Shown here one piece after another: positions 14,711-22,739 of a stretch of DNA of 34,608 nt. A model generated the notes under the pieces. That model worked only from the letters and a program-made list of their open reading frames with translations. It searched no databases and was not told the origin of the DNA. Source of the DNA: an uncultured Bacilli bacterium (GTDB lineage Bacteria > Bacillota_I > Bacilli_A > RF39 > UBA660); the NCBI GenBank assembly GCA_944332265.1, contig CALVJQ010000017.1, forward strand, positions 1-34,608, given 5' to 3'. The number at the start of each line of letters is the position of its first letter. The stretch's first letter is position 1. The position numbers and the translations under genes are program-made.

Positions 14711-16441
14711 ATGAATATATTTAAATGGATGAAAAAGAATAAAGATATATTAGAAAATCCTTGGGATAAATATTATGAAAAAGATAAAAGGACAATAGAG
14801 GTTCCAGATTGTTCTATTTATCATTATTTTGAAAGAGCTAGTTTTGCTCATGATGATATAGTTGCTTTAAATTATTTTGGGACAAAAATTACTTTTAAAG
14901 ATTTACTTAAGAAAATTGATATATGTGCTAAGGCACTTAGATCACAGGGAGTACGAAAAGGTGATGTTGTTACTATATGTATGCCTAATACTCCTGAAGC
15001 AGTAATAAGTTTTTATGCTGTTAATAAAATAGGGGCAATAGCTAATATTATCCATCCTTTATCTAGTCAAGAAGAGATTAAAAATTCGATTATTCAAACG
15101 AAGACAGTTTTAGTTATTGCTATTAATTTAGCTTATGCAACTTTAGAAGCTATTATAGATGAGACAGATATTTATAAGGTTGTTATTGTTTCTGCTAAGG
15201 ATTCTATGCCTTCTTTATTAGGATTTGGATATTTGTTAACACAAGAGTTAAAAATGAATCTTTCTAAATCTAATGAATGTTTTATATATTGGGATGAATT
15301 CTTTAATAGAGGATATAGTTATAATGCTAGTACGATGGTCGAACGTGATAAGGATGATCCTGCTATTTATTTACATAGTGGAGGAACTACGGGTATACCT
15401 AAAAATATTGTTTTAACTAATGGGAATGTTAATTCAGTAATGGAACAAGCTAAAATAATATTTCCTAATATAGGTGTTGGTGATTCATTACTTGGAATTT
15501 TACCTTTATTTCATTGTTTTGGTTTAATTGTTTGTACATGTGCACCTTTAGCATTAGGGGCGACAGTTATTTTAGTTCCACAGTTTGATGCAAAGAGATT
15601 TGATCGTTTATTAAGAAAATATAAACCATCTATTATTGCAGGAGTACCTACTTTATATGAAGCTTTAATAACCAATCCTTATATGATGAATGTTGATATG
15701 TCTATGGTTAAATATGTTATTTCAGGAGGAGATTCTTTATCACCAGAAAAGAATAAGAAAGTTAATGATTTCTTATTAGAACATAAATGTGAAGCTCATA
15801 TTATGCAAGGTTATGGAATGACAGAGACTACTGGTCCAGTATCAATTGGTGCATTAGGTTCTGATAAACCAGGTTCTATTGGTATACCATTACCTGGAAA
15901 TAAAATTAAAATATTAGATGTGGAAACAAAAGAAGAAAAGAAGACTGGTGAAATTGGAGAGATTTGTATAACTGGTCCAATAGTTATGGCTAAGTACTTA
16001 GATAATGAAAAAGAAACTAATAATATAGTATTCACTCATGAAGATGGTAATAGATGGGTACATACAGGAGATTTGGGTTATATGGATGAAGATGGTGTAT
16101 TATTCTTTGTTCAACGTTTAAAAAGAATGCTTATTGTTTCAGGATATAATGTATATCCATCTTATGTAGAGGAGGTTTTATTGAAACATCCTAAAGTACA
16201 GATGTGTGGAGTAATAGGGATTCCACACCCTTATAAAGTGCAAGTGCCGAAAGCTTTTATAGTATTAAAAAAAGGTGTAGAATATTCTCCTGATTTACTT
16301 AAAGATATAAAAGATTATTGCTCTAAAAATTTGGCTAAATATATGATACCTAAAGAATTTGTTTTTAGAGATAGTTTACCTAAGACTTTAATAGGAAAAG
16401 TAAATTATCGTGAATTAGAAAAAGAAGAACAGAATCATTGA
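14711..16441 (+). CDS. Acyl-CoA ligase / AMP-binding synthetase
   Basis: This adenylate-forming enzyme activates a carboxylic acid with ATP and joins it to CoA. The P-loop-like motif HSGGTTGIPK is near residue 222, GYGMTETTG near 370, the HTGDLGYMDEDG hinge region near 455, and the C-terminal catalytic Lys (IGKVNYREL) at ~563. Length is 576 aa. The chain looks like long-chain fatty acid or bile-acid-type ligases; the substrate cannot be fixed from sequence. A TTG at 14705 is too close to the GGAGG site (14700-14704), so ATG 14711 is the start. It is probably repressed by the divergent TetR protein. Its end overlaps the convergent HAD gene by 7 bp. Confidence 0.92.
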   Translation: MNIFKWMKKNKDILENPWDKYYEKDKRTIEVPDCSIYHYFERASFAHDDIVALNYFGTKITFKDLLKKIDICAKALRSQGVRKGDVVTICMPNTPEAVISFYAVNKIGAIANIIHPLSSQEEIKNSIIQTKTVLVIAINLAYATLEAIIDETDIYKVVIVSAKDSMPSLLGFGYLLTQELKMNLSKSNECFIYWDEFFNRGYSYNASTMVERDKDDPAIYLHSGGTTGIPKNIVLTNGNVNSVMEQAKIIFPNIGVGDSLLGILPLFHCFGLIVCTCAPLALGATVILVPQFDAKRFDRLLRKYKPSIIAGVPTLYEALITNPYMMNVDMSMVKYVISGGDSLSPEKNKKVNDFLLEHKCEAHIMQGYGMTETTGPVSIGALGSDKPGSIGIPLPGNKIKILDVETKEEKKTGEIGEICITGPIVMAKYLDNEKETNNIVFTHEDGNRWVHTGDLGYMDEDGVLFFVQRLKRMLIVSGYNVYPSYVEEVLLKHPKVQMCGVIGIPHPYKVQVPKAFIVLKKGVEYSPDLLKDIKDYCSKNLAKYMIPKEFVFRDSLPKTLIGKVNYRELEKEEQNH

Positions 16442-16457
16442 TCTAGTTCTTCTTTTT
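16419..16457. terminator. Bidirectional terminator inside overlapping gene ends
   Basis: A 12-bp stem (AAAAAGAAGAAC 16419-16430 with GTTCTTCTTTTT 16446-16457) lies within the last codons of both convergent genes. The coding tails therefore also form the terminator. Confidence 0.78.
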
Positions 16458-17001
16458 CTATTTTTTTAATAATTTTATATAATTCTAACCAGTTGGTTGT
16501 TTGATAACCGTTATAACTTTTATTTTTGTTGAATAAAATTGTTTTTATATGATAATTATTAGCAGATTTTATATGTTTTATATCATCATCAATAAAAATT
16601 TCTATATTTTTTTGATGACAAAATAATCCTTTGTTTCTAATATTTGTATAAATAAAATCAACGATAATATTATTCTTTTTAAACCAGTCTTTTAGATGTT
16701 TATGAAGGTTTGGATATTTTTCATCTGGTCTTGATGTAACGATGCAAATAATATGTCCTTCTTTTCTTAATTTAGTAATTATTTTAGCGGCGTTTACTTT
16801 AAATGTGCTATCAAAAGATAAAGGGGTACGATAAGTGTCCCAAAAGGTTTGAATGTATTCGTCACCAAAATCATTAATAGTACTAGGTAATGTTTTGCTA
16901 TAACCGTTACGAGGATTATTTTTATAATATTCTTGCCAGTATATAATTTGTTGTTCTTTGGTGTTAGTTAGGGTATCGTCAATATCTAATCCTATTTTCA
17001 T
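16435..17001 (-). CDS. HAD-superfamily 5'-nucleotidase-like phosphatase
   Basis: DIDDTL at residues 6-11 gives the two catalytic Asp residues (Asp6, Asp8) of the HAD superfamily. IVTSRPDEKYP is motif II, a Lys near NKGLFCHQK is motif III and EIFIDDDIKH is motif IV. Length (188 aa) and layout match the NT5C/5'(3')-deoxyribonucleotidase group (COG5663-like), which dephosphorylates nucleotides. The promoter is an extended -10 TGATATAAT on the minus strand (hexamer at 17017-17022). The family is clear; the substrate is not determined. Confidence 0.87.
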   Translation of the reverse strand: MKIGLDIDDTLTNTKEQQIIYWQEYYKNNPRNGYSKTLPSTINDFGDEYIQTFWDTYRTPLSFDSTFKVNAAKIITKLRKEGHIICIVTSRPDEKYPNLHKHLKDWFKKNNIIVDFIYTNIRNKGLFCHQKNIEIFIDDDIKHIKSANNYHIKTILFNKNKSYNGYQTTNWLELYKIIKKIEKEELDQ

Positions 17002-17061
17002 ATTATCACCATAATAATTATATCATATTTATGTTTTTTTATTAATTTTGATTATATATGT

Positions 17062-17101
17062 TATAATGTTTATGAGGTGTTATTAATATGATGTATAAAA
17101 G
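17062..17101 (+). promoter_or_regulatory. nrtR -10 box and putative autoregulatory operator
   Basis: TATAAT at 17062-17067 is a likely -10 box. The segment 17079-17101 matches the strong NAD operator at 18 of 23 positions, with the whole left half identical (GTTATTAATAT), and it covers the ATG start. Repressor bound here would block early elongation. The right half is coding sequence and matches less well. Confidence 0.45.
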
Positions 17102-17918
17102 TGAGGAAGAGTTTTTAAAGGCATATAATCCGGAAGATTATGATAGATTAGCAGTTACAACTGATATATTAATTTTAAGTATTAGTGATGAAGTACAATC
17201 TAACTATCGTAAATCAAGTAAAAAACATATGAGTGTTTTACTTGTTAAAAGAGATGATTATCCTTTTAAAGATAAATGGTGTTTACCTGGTGGTTTTTTA
17301 AAAGTTGATGAAGATTTAGAAGAATGTCCAAAAAGAATATTGAAACAAGAAACGGGATTACATGATATTTATTTGGAACAATTATATACTTTTGGAGCAG
17401 TAGACAGAGATCCAAGAATGAGAATTATTTCAACTTCGTATATGGCATTAATTGATAAAAATAGACTTACGGATAAATTAAATGAAAATACATCATGGTT
17501 TAATATAAAATATTTTGAAGAAGAGAATAGTGTGTTGGTTGTTTTAGATAATGATAAAGAACAAATTAAATTTAAAATAAAGAAAGAATTAAAAGAATTA
17601 ACTACTGATAGATATAAGTTTAAGATAGAAGAGAATGAAGATTTAGCTTTTGATCATCCTTTAGTTATATGGTCTGGAATAGAAAGATTAAAAAACAAAG
17701 TAAATTATACAGATGTTGTATTTAATATGATGCCTGAGTTATTTGCTTTAGGAGATTTGCAACAAGTATATGAAGTTATTTTAAATAAAAAGTTATTAGA
17801 TCCAGCTTTTAGAAGAATAATAGCTAATAAAGTTGAAAAGACTGAGTTCGTTCAAAGTGGAGCAGGACATCGCCCTTCAGCATTATTTAGATATAAAAAA
17901 AATGAAGATACTAAGTAA
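17088..17918 (+). CDS. nrtR: NrtR-type transcriptional regulator of NAD metabolism (NUDIX-like plus winged helix)
   Basis: An N-terminal NUDIX-like domain (about residues 15-155) is followed by a C-terminal winged helix (about 185-276) with the family segments FNMMPELFALGDLQQVYE and GHRPSALFRY. The NUDIX box is degenerate: GFLKVDE is kept, but the helix reads RILKQETG instead of REUXEEXG, so a catalytic Glu is lost. That fits a domain that binds but does not hydrolyse; NrtR proteins are known to release DNA on binding ADP-ribose. The palindromes before both NAD operons are the expected targets. The GAGGTG site is 8 nt before ATG 17088. It stands alone, 4 kb from the operons. Confidence 0.9.
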   Translation: MMYKSEEEFLKAYNPEDYDRLAVTTDILILSISDEVQSNYRKSSKKHMSVLLVKRDDYPFKDKWCLPGGFLKVDEDLEECPKRILKQETGLHDIYLEQLYTFGAVDRDPRMRIISTSYMALIDKNRLTDKLNENTSWFNIKYFEEENSVLVVLDNDKEQIKFKIKKELKELTTDRYKFKIEENEDLAFDHPLVIWSGIERLKNKVNYTDVVFNMMPELFALGDLQQVYEVILNKKLLDPAFRRIIANKVEKTEFVQSGAGHRPSALFRYKKNEDTK

Positions 17919-17931
17919 TTAGTATCTTTTT
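17905..17931. terminator. Terminator after nrtR
   Basis: AAGATACTAA (17905-17914) pairs with TTAGTATCTT (17919-17928) around a GTAA loop, followed by T. The stem includes the nrtR stop codon. A-rich flanks would also allow use by the convergent hydrolase gene. Confidence 0.85.
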
Positions 17932-18352
17932 AATATATTTCTTTACATGTTCCTGGTTCTGGTTTATAAAAGCAATGGTTTTTATATTTACCGGCGAATT
18001 CTTGACCATACCAAGTATTTTTACAGTTTGTTCCTGGAGAAGGAGCGTAGAACCATAAGGCATGAGTTGCAGGGTGATAATATTCACCATTTATTACTCT
18101 TTTAGCTAAGTTTTTTTCGGTTGATGTAGCTCGTGCTTGAAATAGAGAACTTTCTGTACCTACAAATTGATTTGGTTGATAAATGGCATCAGTTATTGTA
18201 CGAATGTTTTTAAAAGTTAAACATGATGCTATAACTCTATTTATTACTACGTTTCCAACCATAAGCATGCCTAAATTTCCCTCATTTAAGGCTTCAGCAC
18301 GCATTATTCTAGCTAATAAATCTAATTCTTTTGTAGTATAATTTATTAACAT
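17930..18352 (-). CDS. SleB/CwlJ-type cell wall hydrolase
   Basis: This is a Hydrolase_2-family peptidoglycan lytic enzyme. The catalytic Glu lies in IMRAEALNEG near the N-terminus; GNVVINRV, the conserved NQF, ALWFYAP and the closing AGKYKNHCFY are typical. The full protein is only ~140 aa and has no signal peptide, so it resembles CwlJ more than SleB. A GTG at 18361 lies inside the AGGTG ribosome binding site; ATG 18352 is the start. In spore formers such enzymes act in germination, but nothing else in the window shows sporulation, so a vegetative or phage-derived role is possible. Confidence 0.88.
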   Translation of the reverse strand: MLINYTTKELDLLARIMRAEALNEGNLGMLMVGNVVINRVIASCLTFKNIRTITDAIYQPNQFVGTESSLFQARATSTEKNLAKRVINGEYYHPATHALWFYAPSPGTNCKNTWYGQEFAGKYKNHCFYKPEPGTCKEIY

Positions 18353-18406
18353 AATATTCACCTAATATATAATATGTTTTTGTGTTAATTATGAAACAAT
18401 AAATAC

Positions 18407-18434
18407 TTGTAGAATGTTAAATATGTGATATAAT
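18407..18434 (+). promoter_or_regulatory. tRNA-Trp promoter
   Basis: The extended -10 TG-A-TATAAT (hexamer 18429-18434) is 19 nt before the tRNA, with a weak -35 TTGTAG at 18407-18412. Confidence 0.65.
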
Positions 18435-18452
18435 AAAGTTACTTGAGTTTTT

Positions 18453-18526
18453 AGGGGTATAGTTCAATGGTAGAATGATGGTCTCCAAAACCACAGATGT
18501 GGGTTCGACTCCTGCTACCCCTGCCA
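18453..18526 (+). tRNA. tRNA-Trp (anticodon CCA)
   Basis: The cloverleaf is complete: acceptor AGGGGTA/TACCCCT, D-arm with TTCAATGGT, anticodon stem TGGT/ACCA around loop CTCCAAA giving anticodon CCA, T-arm with GGTTCGACTCC, and an encoded CCA end. Its last 29 bases recur exactly at 23176-23204, so the 3' half is an integration site. Confidence 0.96.
18498..18526 (+). repeat. Left attachment-site repeat (tRNA-Trp 3' end)
   Basis: This 29-bp segment, running from the anticodon-stem side to the CCA end of tRNA-Trp, is identical to 23176-23204 in the same orientation. Integration into a tRNA 3' end recreates the tRNA at one junction and leaves a partial copy at the other; this is the intact junction. 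Confidence 0.8.
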
Positions 18527-18537
18527 GATGAAACTAT

Positions 18538-18575
18538 CGATTTTCCTTTGATTTATTTAGGAAAATCGTTTTTTT
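18538..18575 (+). terminator. Terminator of tRNA-Trp
   Basis: CGATTTTCCT (18538-18547) pairs with AGGAAAATCG (18559-18568), followed by seven T. It lies just inside the left end of the island. Confidence 0.9.
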
Positions 18576-18661
18576 GTGTTTTTAATAATATCTTATTATA
18601 TATATAAATAGATAAGAAGGTGTAGATTACTTCTCTTGATATTACACAAGTACAATATAAG

Positions 18662-18687
18662 AAAAAGATTATCAGTTTTGATAATCC
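18662..18687 (-). terminator. Terminator after the small membrane protein gene
   Basis: On the minus strand, GATTATC and GATAATC (18680-18686 and 18667-18673) form a stem followed by CTTTTTC. The rest of 18576-18730 shows no gene. Confidence 0.65.
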
Positions 18688-18730
18688 TTATATAAATTAG
18701 TACTTATTTATGATAATTTTTTTACTAAGA

Positions 18731-18961
18731 TTATAATACGTTTATTAGTAAATATAAAATATAGCAAATAATTAGGAAACAAAAATAAGATCTAGCAAAA
18801 TTACGGAGATTAATATTCTCTTCCTTACTAAATGCAAAAATAATTAATAATATCATCCCAATTACAGGAATTGCAAAAAGTATTTGATATCCCAAATATC
18901 CCCACATTGATATAGGTTTGTATTTATCGGGAAGATATTTTTCATTTATATAATTTTTAAT
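18731..18961 (-). CDS. Small membrane protein, probable ATT start
   Basis: The protein is about 76 residues with two hydrophobic segments (around YQILFAIPVIGMILLIIFAF and FLIICYILYLLINVL) and a conserved-looking central motif NINLRNFARSY. Similar small membrane proteins of unknown function occur in Firmicutes. Conventional starts (TTG 18979, GTG 18970) lie before or inside the ribosome binding site GAGGTG at 18973-18968. The first suitably spaced in-frame codon is ATT at 18961, six bases after it, which would give an ordinary MKNYINEKYLP start. This is the last gene of the island before the tRNA and has its own ribosome binding site and terminator. Confidence 0.68.
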   Translation of the reverse strand: MKNYINEKYLPDKYKPISMWGYLGYQILFAIPVIGMILLIIFAFSKEENINLRNFARSYFCFLIICYILYLLINVL

Positions 18962-19014
18962 AGAAATCACCTCAAACAATTATATATAATAAATTTTTAT
19001 AGATATTTAAATTT

Positions 19015-19037
19015 AAAACGGGTAGTGTTAATACCCG
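19015..19037 (-). terminator. Terminator of the island secreted-protein operon
   Basis: On the minus strand, CGGGTA and TACCCG (19032-19037 and 19019-19024) enclose a 7-nt loop and are followed by TTTT and A/T-rich sequence. It lies just after the stop of the 299-aa secreted protein. Confidence 0.72.
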
Positions 19038-19052
19038 AATTGGCTTTGCTTT

Positions 19053-19952
19053 TTAAATATTCATATCAGCTGTTGTTATAATCCAACCATCAAAACCCGT
19101 TAATGTGTTATGATTATATCCTGCTTGTGCCCTAAAATAGTCATAATTATCAGGATAATACTGATATGCATCAAAGTACATATATATTCTTCGTTCATTA
19201 ATTCCCAAACCATTTATTAAATTGGGTTTAAGAATTTCTTCATTTTCCTTAGGACCATTAATGTAATCTTTTGGCTCCCATTTACTACTATTTTTTCCAT
19301 AGGTTACTGTTTCTATATCGCCGTCATCACCTGCTATTTGAACTCCATATCTAGTATTTGGATCTGACATAAATCCATCAGTAACTTTAACGCTAATTAA
19401 ATCTTCAGATGTAATTTTAGGCATTTTTAACCATTTTAAATCAGCTCTAGATCTATAGTACATAAATCCACCATCACCTAAATAAGAAGTAATACTTGCA
19501 GTAAGTTTTTTATAAGTTGTTTCAATGGTACTATTAGAAGCTCTGTATATCGATGATGAATTAATATTTGTAAGTACCGAATCTAGATATAATTCCTTTT
19601 TCATTTGATTTTCTGTTAAATAATAGTTTTTATAAACTATTTCATCATTATTTAATGACAAAGTATTTAATTTTGGCAAAATATTATTACTTTTAGAAAT
19701 TGCTACAGTTTTTATATAAGAAACCTTTGCTACAGTTTTGATTCCAATATTATTTTTATTGTTTTCAAATTCTTCCTGTGTCATTAAATATATATCTTGC
19801 TCAGTAAATGCCATAGATAATAAATTATTATATTCTTGTTGAGTCATTTCAATTCCATTAATATTGGTATAAAATTCAGTGTCTGCATTTACAATCTTTT
19901 GATTTACAAAAAATATTATAAAGATTAAACTAAATATTATAATTTTTTTCAT
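19053..19952 (-). CDS. Secreted protein of unknown family, island gene (paralog 1)
   Basis: The protein has 299 residues with a clear signal peptide (MKKIIIFSLIFIIFFVNQK, probable cleavage near VNA). After it comes the segment GIEMTQQEYNNLLSMAFTEQ, then MTQEEFENN, which parallels the start of the neighbouring secreted protein (VEITTEDYTILKNLGYPDE). The centre has a beta-rich WLKMPKITSEDLISVKV stretch like WLNVPTVRSVDLNMISF in the neighbour. The end, FDGWIITTADMNI, suggests an exposed beta domain. I cannot name a domain or enzyme motif. ATG 19952, behind GGTGG, is preferred to an upstream ATT-rich extension that lacks a ribosome binding site. It follows the next gene by one base, so the two are co-transcribed. 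Confidence 0.82.
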   Translation of the reverse strand: MKKIIIFSLIFIIFFVNQKIVNADTEFYTNINGIEMTQQEYNNLLSMAFTEQDIYLMTQEEFENNKNNIGIKTVAKVSYIKTVAISKSNNILPKLNTLSLNNDEIVYKNYYLTENQMKKELYLDSVLTNINSSSIYRASNSTIETTYKKLTASITSYLGDGGFMYYRSRADLKWLKMPKITSEDLISVKVTDGFMSDPNTRYGVQIAGDDGDIETVTYGKNSSKWEPKDYINGPKENEEILKPNLINGLGINERRIYMYFDAYQYYPDNYDYFRAQAGYNHNTLTGFDGWIITTADMNI

Positions 19953-19953
19953 A

Positions 19954-20847
19954 TTACCACCAATTTGGATTATCAACTGTAAATCCAGTTCTATTTCCAG
20001 TATCATATCTAAACTCTAAAAGGCTTTGAGAAAGAGATATTACTCCTTTTCTAACACTGCGAGTCAAAGCTGCTTTAGCTAAAGCAATAGCAATATCGTT
20101 TTCATTTATATAATTTCCCAAATGTAAGTACGAGCCAGTAACATAGAAACTATTGACATCACTTCTTGTATTATCTAGTTTTACTTTAATCATTGAAGCT
20201 ATGCCATCAACACACTTACCTTGTCCTTCATAATCGTTTACTAAATTCATACCAAATCCAACGGTCTCAGCACCATATATTACCCTAGTTCCATAGGGGC
20301 TATAATGAACAATTTCATCTGGTTCTTTATTTCCGTTAGGGCACGTAGTATAAGATACAGCTTGTTCTCCATCTAATGTTGATCGTATAGGAGTAACATA
20401 AAAATCATCAAAAGATATCATATTTAAGTCTACAGATCTAACTGTAGGAACATTTAACCATGAAACAAAATTAACTACCTCATATACATTATTGCCATTG
20501 TGTTTTGCTGAATTAATTGAAGTAATTTGTTCTCTATTTCCATATACATGAAAATCTTGATACAAACCTTCTCTTGGATAATCATCCATAGAAAACGGAA
20601 TTATTTGATTATCCCTCTTAATAGAATGTATTACCAAAGTATACCTATTTTCCATTATATAATCAAAATAAGTTTGTGTAATATTATTTATACTTTCATC
20701 AGGATATCCAAGATTTTTTAATATTGTGTAATCTTCAGTAGTTATTTCAACATTAAATTTATTTATAAAAGTCTCGTTTTCCTTTGCTGAAATAATTAAT
20801 GGGGAAAACATAACTGATATAAATAAAACAATAATTATTTTTTTCAT
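19954..20847 (-). CDS. Secreted protein of unknown family, island gene (paralog 2)
   Basis: The protein has 297 residues. The signal peptide MKKIIIVLFISVMFSPLIISA ends with a likely cleavage after ISA. It shares with paralog 1 an N-terminal segment built as VEITTEDYxxLxxLGYxDESI followed by an aromatic-rich TQxxFD, and the central WLNVPTVRSVDL strand. It has only two Cys in the mature part (TTCPNG and GKCVDG), which could form an external disulfide. The ribosome binding site AGGAGG is strong. The function is unknown, and no protease, nuclease or binding-domain signature is visible. Confidence 0.82.
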   Translation of the reverse strand: MKKIIIVLFISVMFSPLIISAKENETFINKFNVEITTEDYTILKNLGYPDESINNITQTYFDYIMENRYTLVIHSIKRDNQIIPFSMDDYPREGLYQDFHVYGNREQITSINSAKHNGNNVYEVVNFVSWLNVPTVRSVDLNMISFDDFYVTPIRSTLDGEQAVSYTTCPNGNKEPDEIVHYSPYGTRVIYGAETVGFGMNLVNDYEGQGKCVDGIASMIKVKLDNTRSDVNSFYVTGSYLHLGNYINENDIAIALAKAALTRSVRKGVISLSQSLLEFRYDTGNRTGFTVDNPNWW

Positions 20848-20955
20848 TATTCCTCCTAATAAATAATTTCATATTTTTATTCAAAAGTTATATAATTTAA
20901 ATTTTAATTATCACCTGACCTTTCTTACAATTCGCGCACAATTGCTTTTTAATAA

Positions 20956-21600
20956 TTAAACAATAACCCAAACCGGATTAATGTTATCATATTTATTATT
21001 GATTGAAGAATTATTAAATATTATATTGCCATTATTTAAATAATAATTTTGAGCTTGTGAAAAACTTATATTTGCTTGGGCATGTCTATAATTCCCCCAT
21101 ATTTTTCCTGATCCATAGTAAGTTATTCTTAATGTTAAATCATAAGTTTGAGCATTATTTATTAAATTCATTGATATTCCAATTCCGTTATTAAATATTT
21201 TTACATTTTGAGTAGACATATTATAACGAACTAACTCAGATGAACCATTTACTATTGCTTTTTGTTCACCAAAAATACTGTTTGCAGAAAATGTCACATC
21301 TTCACTCATTAAAGCAATAACATCATATGATTTATAATTAGGAGTTTTTTTCCATGAAACTGATAAATTTACTTTATTACCTAAAATTGTAACTGACATC
21401 ATCTTATATTCAGTTTCCACTGATAAACTGTTAAGATTTACTATTTGAACTGAATCATAATCTTCTTTACTAATTTCAGTGCTAATATAATTACCATTTT
21501 CCAAAACTGTTCTGTAATATTTCTTATTTGTTAAAGCATCACACTCCACTAATCCTGAAGCAAAAAAAACTAATAGAAAAAATAAACTTTTAAAAAACAT
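20956..21600 (-). CDS. Secreted protein of unknown family, island gene (paralog 3)
   Basis: The protein has 214 residues with an N-terminal signal peptide (MFFKSLFFLLVFFASGL). It is shorter than its neighbours but shares their pattern: an N-terminal STEISKEDYDSV, an SVSWKKTPNYKSYDVIALMSED block matching the WLxxPxxxSxDL blocks, GIGISMNLINNA (compare FGMNLVND in paralog 2) and a GSGKIWGNYRHAQ segment. The GTG at 21609 lies in the AGGTG ribosome binding site, so ATG 21600 is the start. It lies first in the minus-strand group, after a strong terminator, so its promoter must be very close or the group depends on read-through. Confidence 0.8.
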   Translation of the reverse strand: MFFKSLFFLLVFFASGLVECDALTNKKYYRTVLENGNYISTEISKEDYDSVQIVNLNSLSVETEYKMMSVTILGNKVNLSVSWKKTPNYKSYDVIALMSEDVTFSANSIFGEQKAIVNGSSELVRYNMSTQNVKIFNNGIGISMNLINNAQTYDLTLRITYYGSGKIWGNYRHAQANISFSQAQNYYLNNGNIIFNNSSINNKYDNINPVWVIV

Positions 21601-21636
21601 TAATATCACCTAACTCAAAAATAACACAATAAAAAA

Positions 21637-21678
21637 AATAATAATAGCAAATTTCACTTGCATTTTGCTATTATTATT
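21637..21678 (-). terminator. Strong terminator between regulator and secreted-protein genes
   Basis: A 15-bp stem (21637-21651 with 21664-21678) with a 12-nt loop overlaps the end of the regulator gene. On the minus strand it is followed by a run of eight T. Only about 35 bp separate it from the next start. Confidence 0.85.
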
Positions 21679-22735
21679 TATCATCATCATTATTAATCAA
21701 AGATTGCACTTCTTCTTTTATTATATTTAGATACACCTCATAATTTTTACAGTCTTGTGAATAACAAATTATTTTATCATTATTAAAATTAAAATCTAAA
21801 ATCATTTTTTCTGTTTCTAAATCTACTACTTGGCATGAAACATCACCATTTTTAAAATCATAAGATAAATTGGTATTATCATTATAAAAAAACAATTTAT
21901 TTGTTTTTAGATTATATTGAAAAGTTCCGTCTTTTACTTCTTTTATATAATCATAATTATTAAAAATATAATTATTATTTAATAACAATTCTTCATCAAT
22001 TTTAATATTAAAAAAATATTCTTTTTCATTTTGATTATTTATTTTATCATTTTTAAAATAAAATAACCTATCATTTTTAAATATTTGTATAAAATTCAGT
22101 TTATAAGTAAGAACTTTTTTTTTGTTATCTATTTGTATTAAATCCATATAAACGTCATTAATATCAAATTCATTATCAAAATATTCACTATAACCGTATT
22201 TTTCATTTAAAATTATACTATCACTATAAACTTTTTCAAGTAATAATCTTACACCATTTTCATTTTTTATATAAATCACAACTTTATAATTGCTTGGATT
22301 ATCATTATCAATAAATTCAATATTTCCGAGTTGAAAATAATAATTAACATTTGATTTAATAAATATTCCATTTGTTAAAACAATATTGTTGTTATCTATA
22401 CTAATACTATAAACTTCAAATTTATTTTTATATTTAATTAGGAAAAAAAGAAAAAAAGTAATTAACAACATACTTATTATTAATAAAGTCATAATTTTAA
22501 TATATGTCTTTTTATTATGAGGGTAGAATCCTAATTTAGTACTTAGTTCAGAAAAATTTAAATTTAATGTTTTACATAATTTTTCTAATGTTAATAAGTC
22601 AGGAATATTAATATTATTTTCCCAATTACTTATTGATTGTCTACTTACATGAAGTACTTTTGCTAACGATTCTTGACTTAATTCTTTTTGCTTTCTAGCT
22701 TGAGATATTGTTTTTCCAAAATTATTTTCTTTCAT
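21674..22735 (-). CDS. Membrane-anchored XRE-family regulator
   Basis: An N-terminal HTH_3 domain (residues ~5-60: ISQARKQKELSQESLAKVLHVSRQSISNWE) is followed by one transmembrane segment (~80-102) and a ~250-residue outer domain rich in Asn, Asp and Tyr. The design is a one-component regulator that could read an external signal and control DNA at the membrane. The outer domain has no family I know. The minus-strand promoter has an extended -10 TGATATAAT (hexamer at 22771-22776). ATG 22735 is six bases from GAGG; 22738 is possible. The neighbouring secreted-protein genes are the obvious candidates for control. Confidence 0.85.
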   Translation of the reverse strand: MKENNFGKTISQARKQKELSQESLAKVLHVSRQSISNWENNINIPDLLTLEKLCKTLNLNFSELSTKLGFYPHNKKTYIKIMTLLIISMLLITFFLFFLIKYKNKFEVYSISIDNNNIVLTNGIFIKSNVNYYFQLGNIEFIDNDNPSNYKVVIYIKNENGVRLLLEKVYSDSIILNEKYGYSEYFDNEFDINDVYMDLIQIDNKKKVLTYKLNFIQIFKNDRLFYFKNDKINNQNEKEYFFNIKIDEELLLNNNYIFNNYDYIKEVKDGTFQYNLKTNKLFFYNDNTNLSYDFKNGDVSCQVVDLETEKMILDFNFNNDKIICYSQDCKNYEVYLNIIKEEVQSLINNDDDK

Positions 22736-22739
22736 CATT

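Noticed and set aside
17930-18352. The SleB-like hydrolase as evidence of sporulation
   Set aside because: One stand-alone hydrolase without other spore genes is not sufficient; such domains also occur in non-spore formers and phages.
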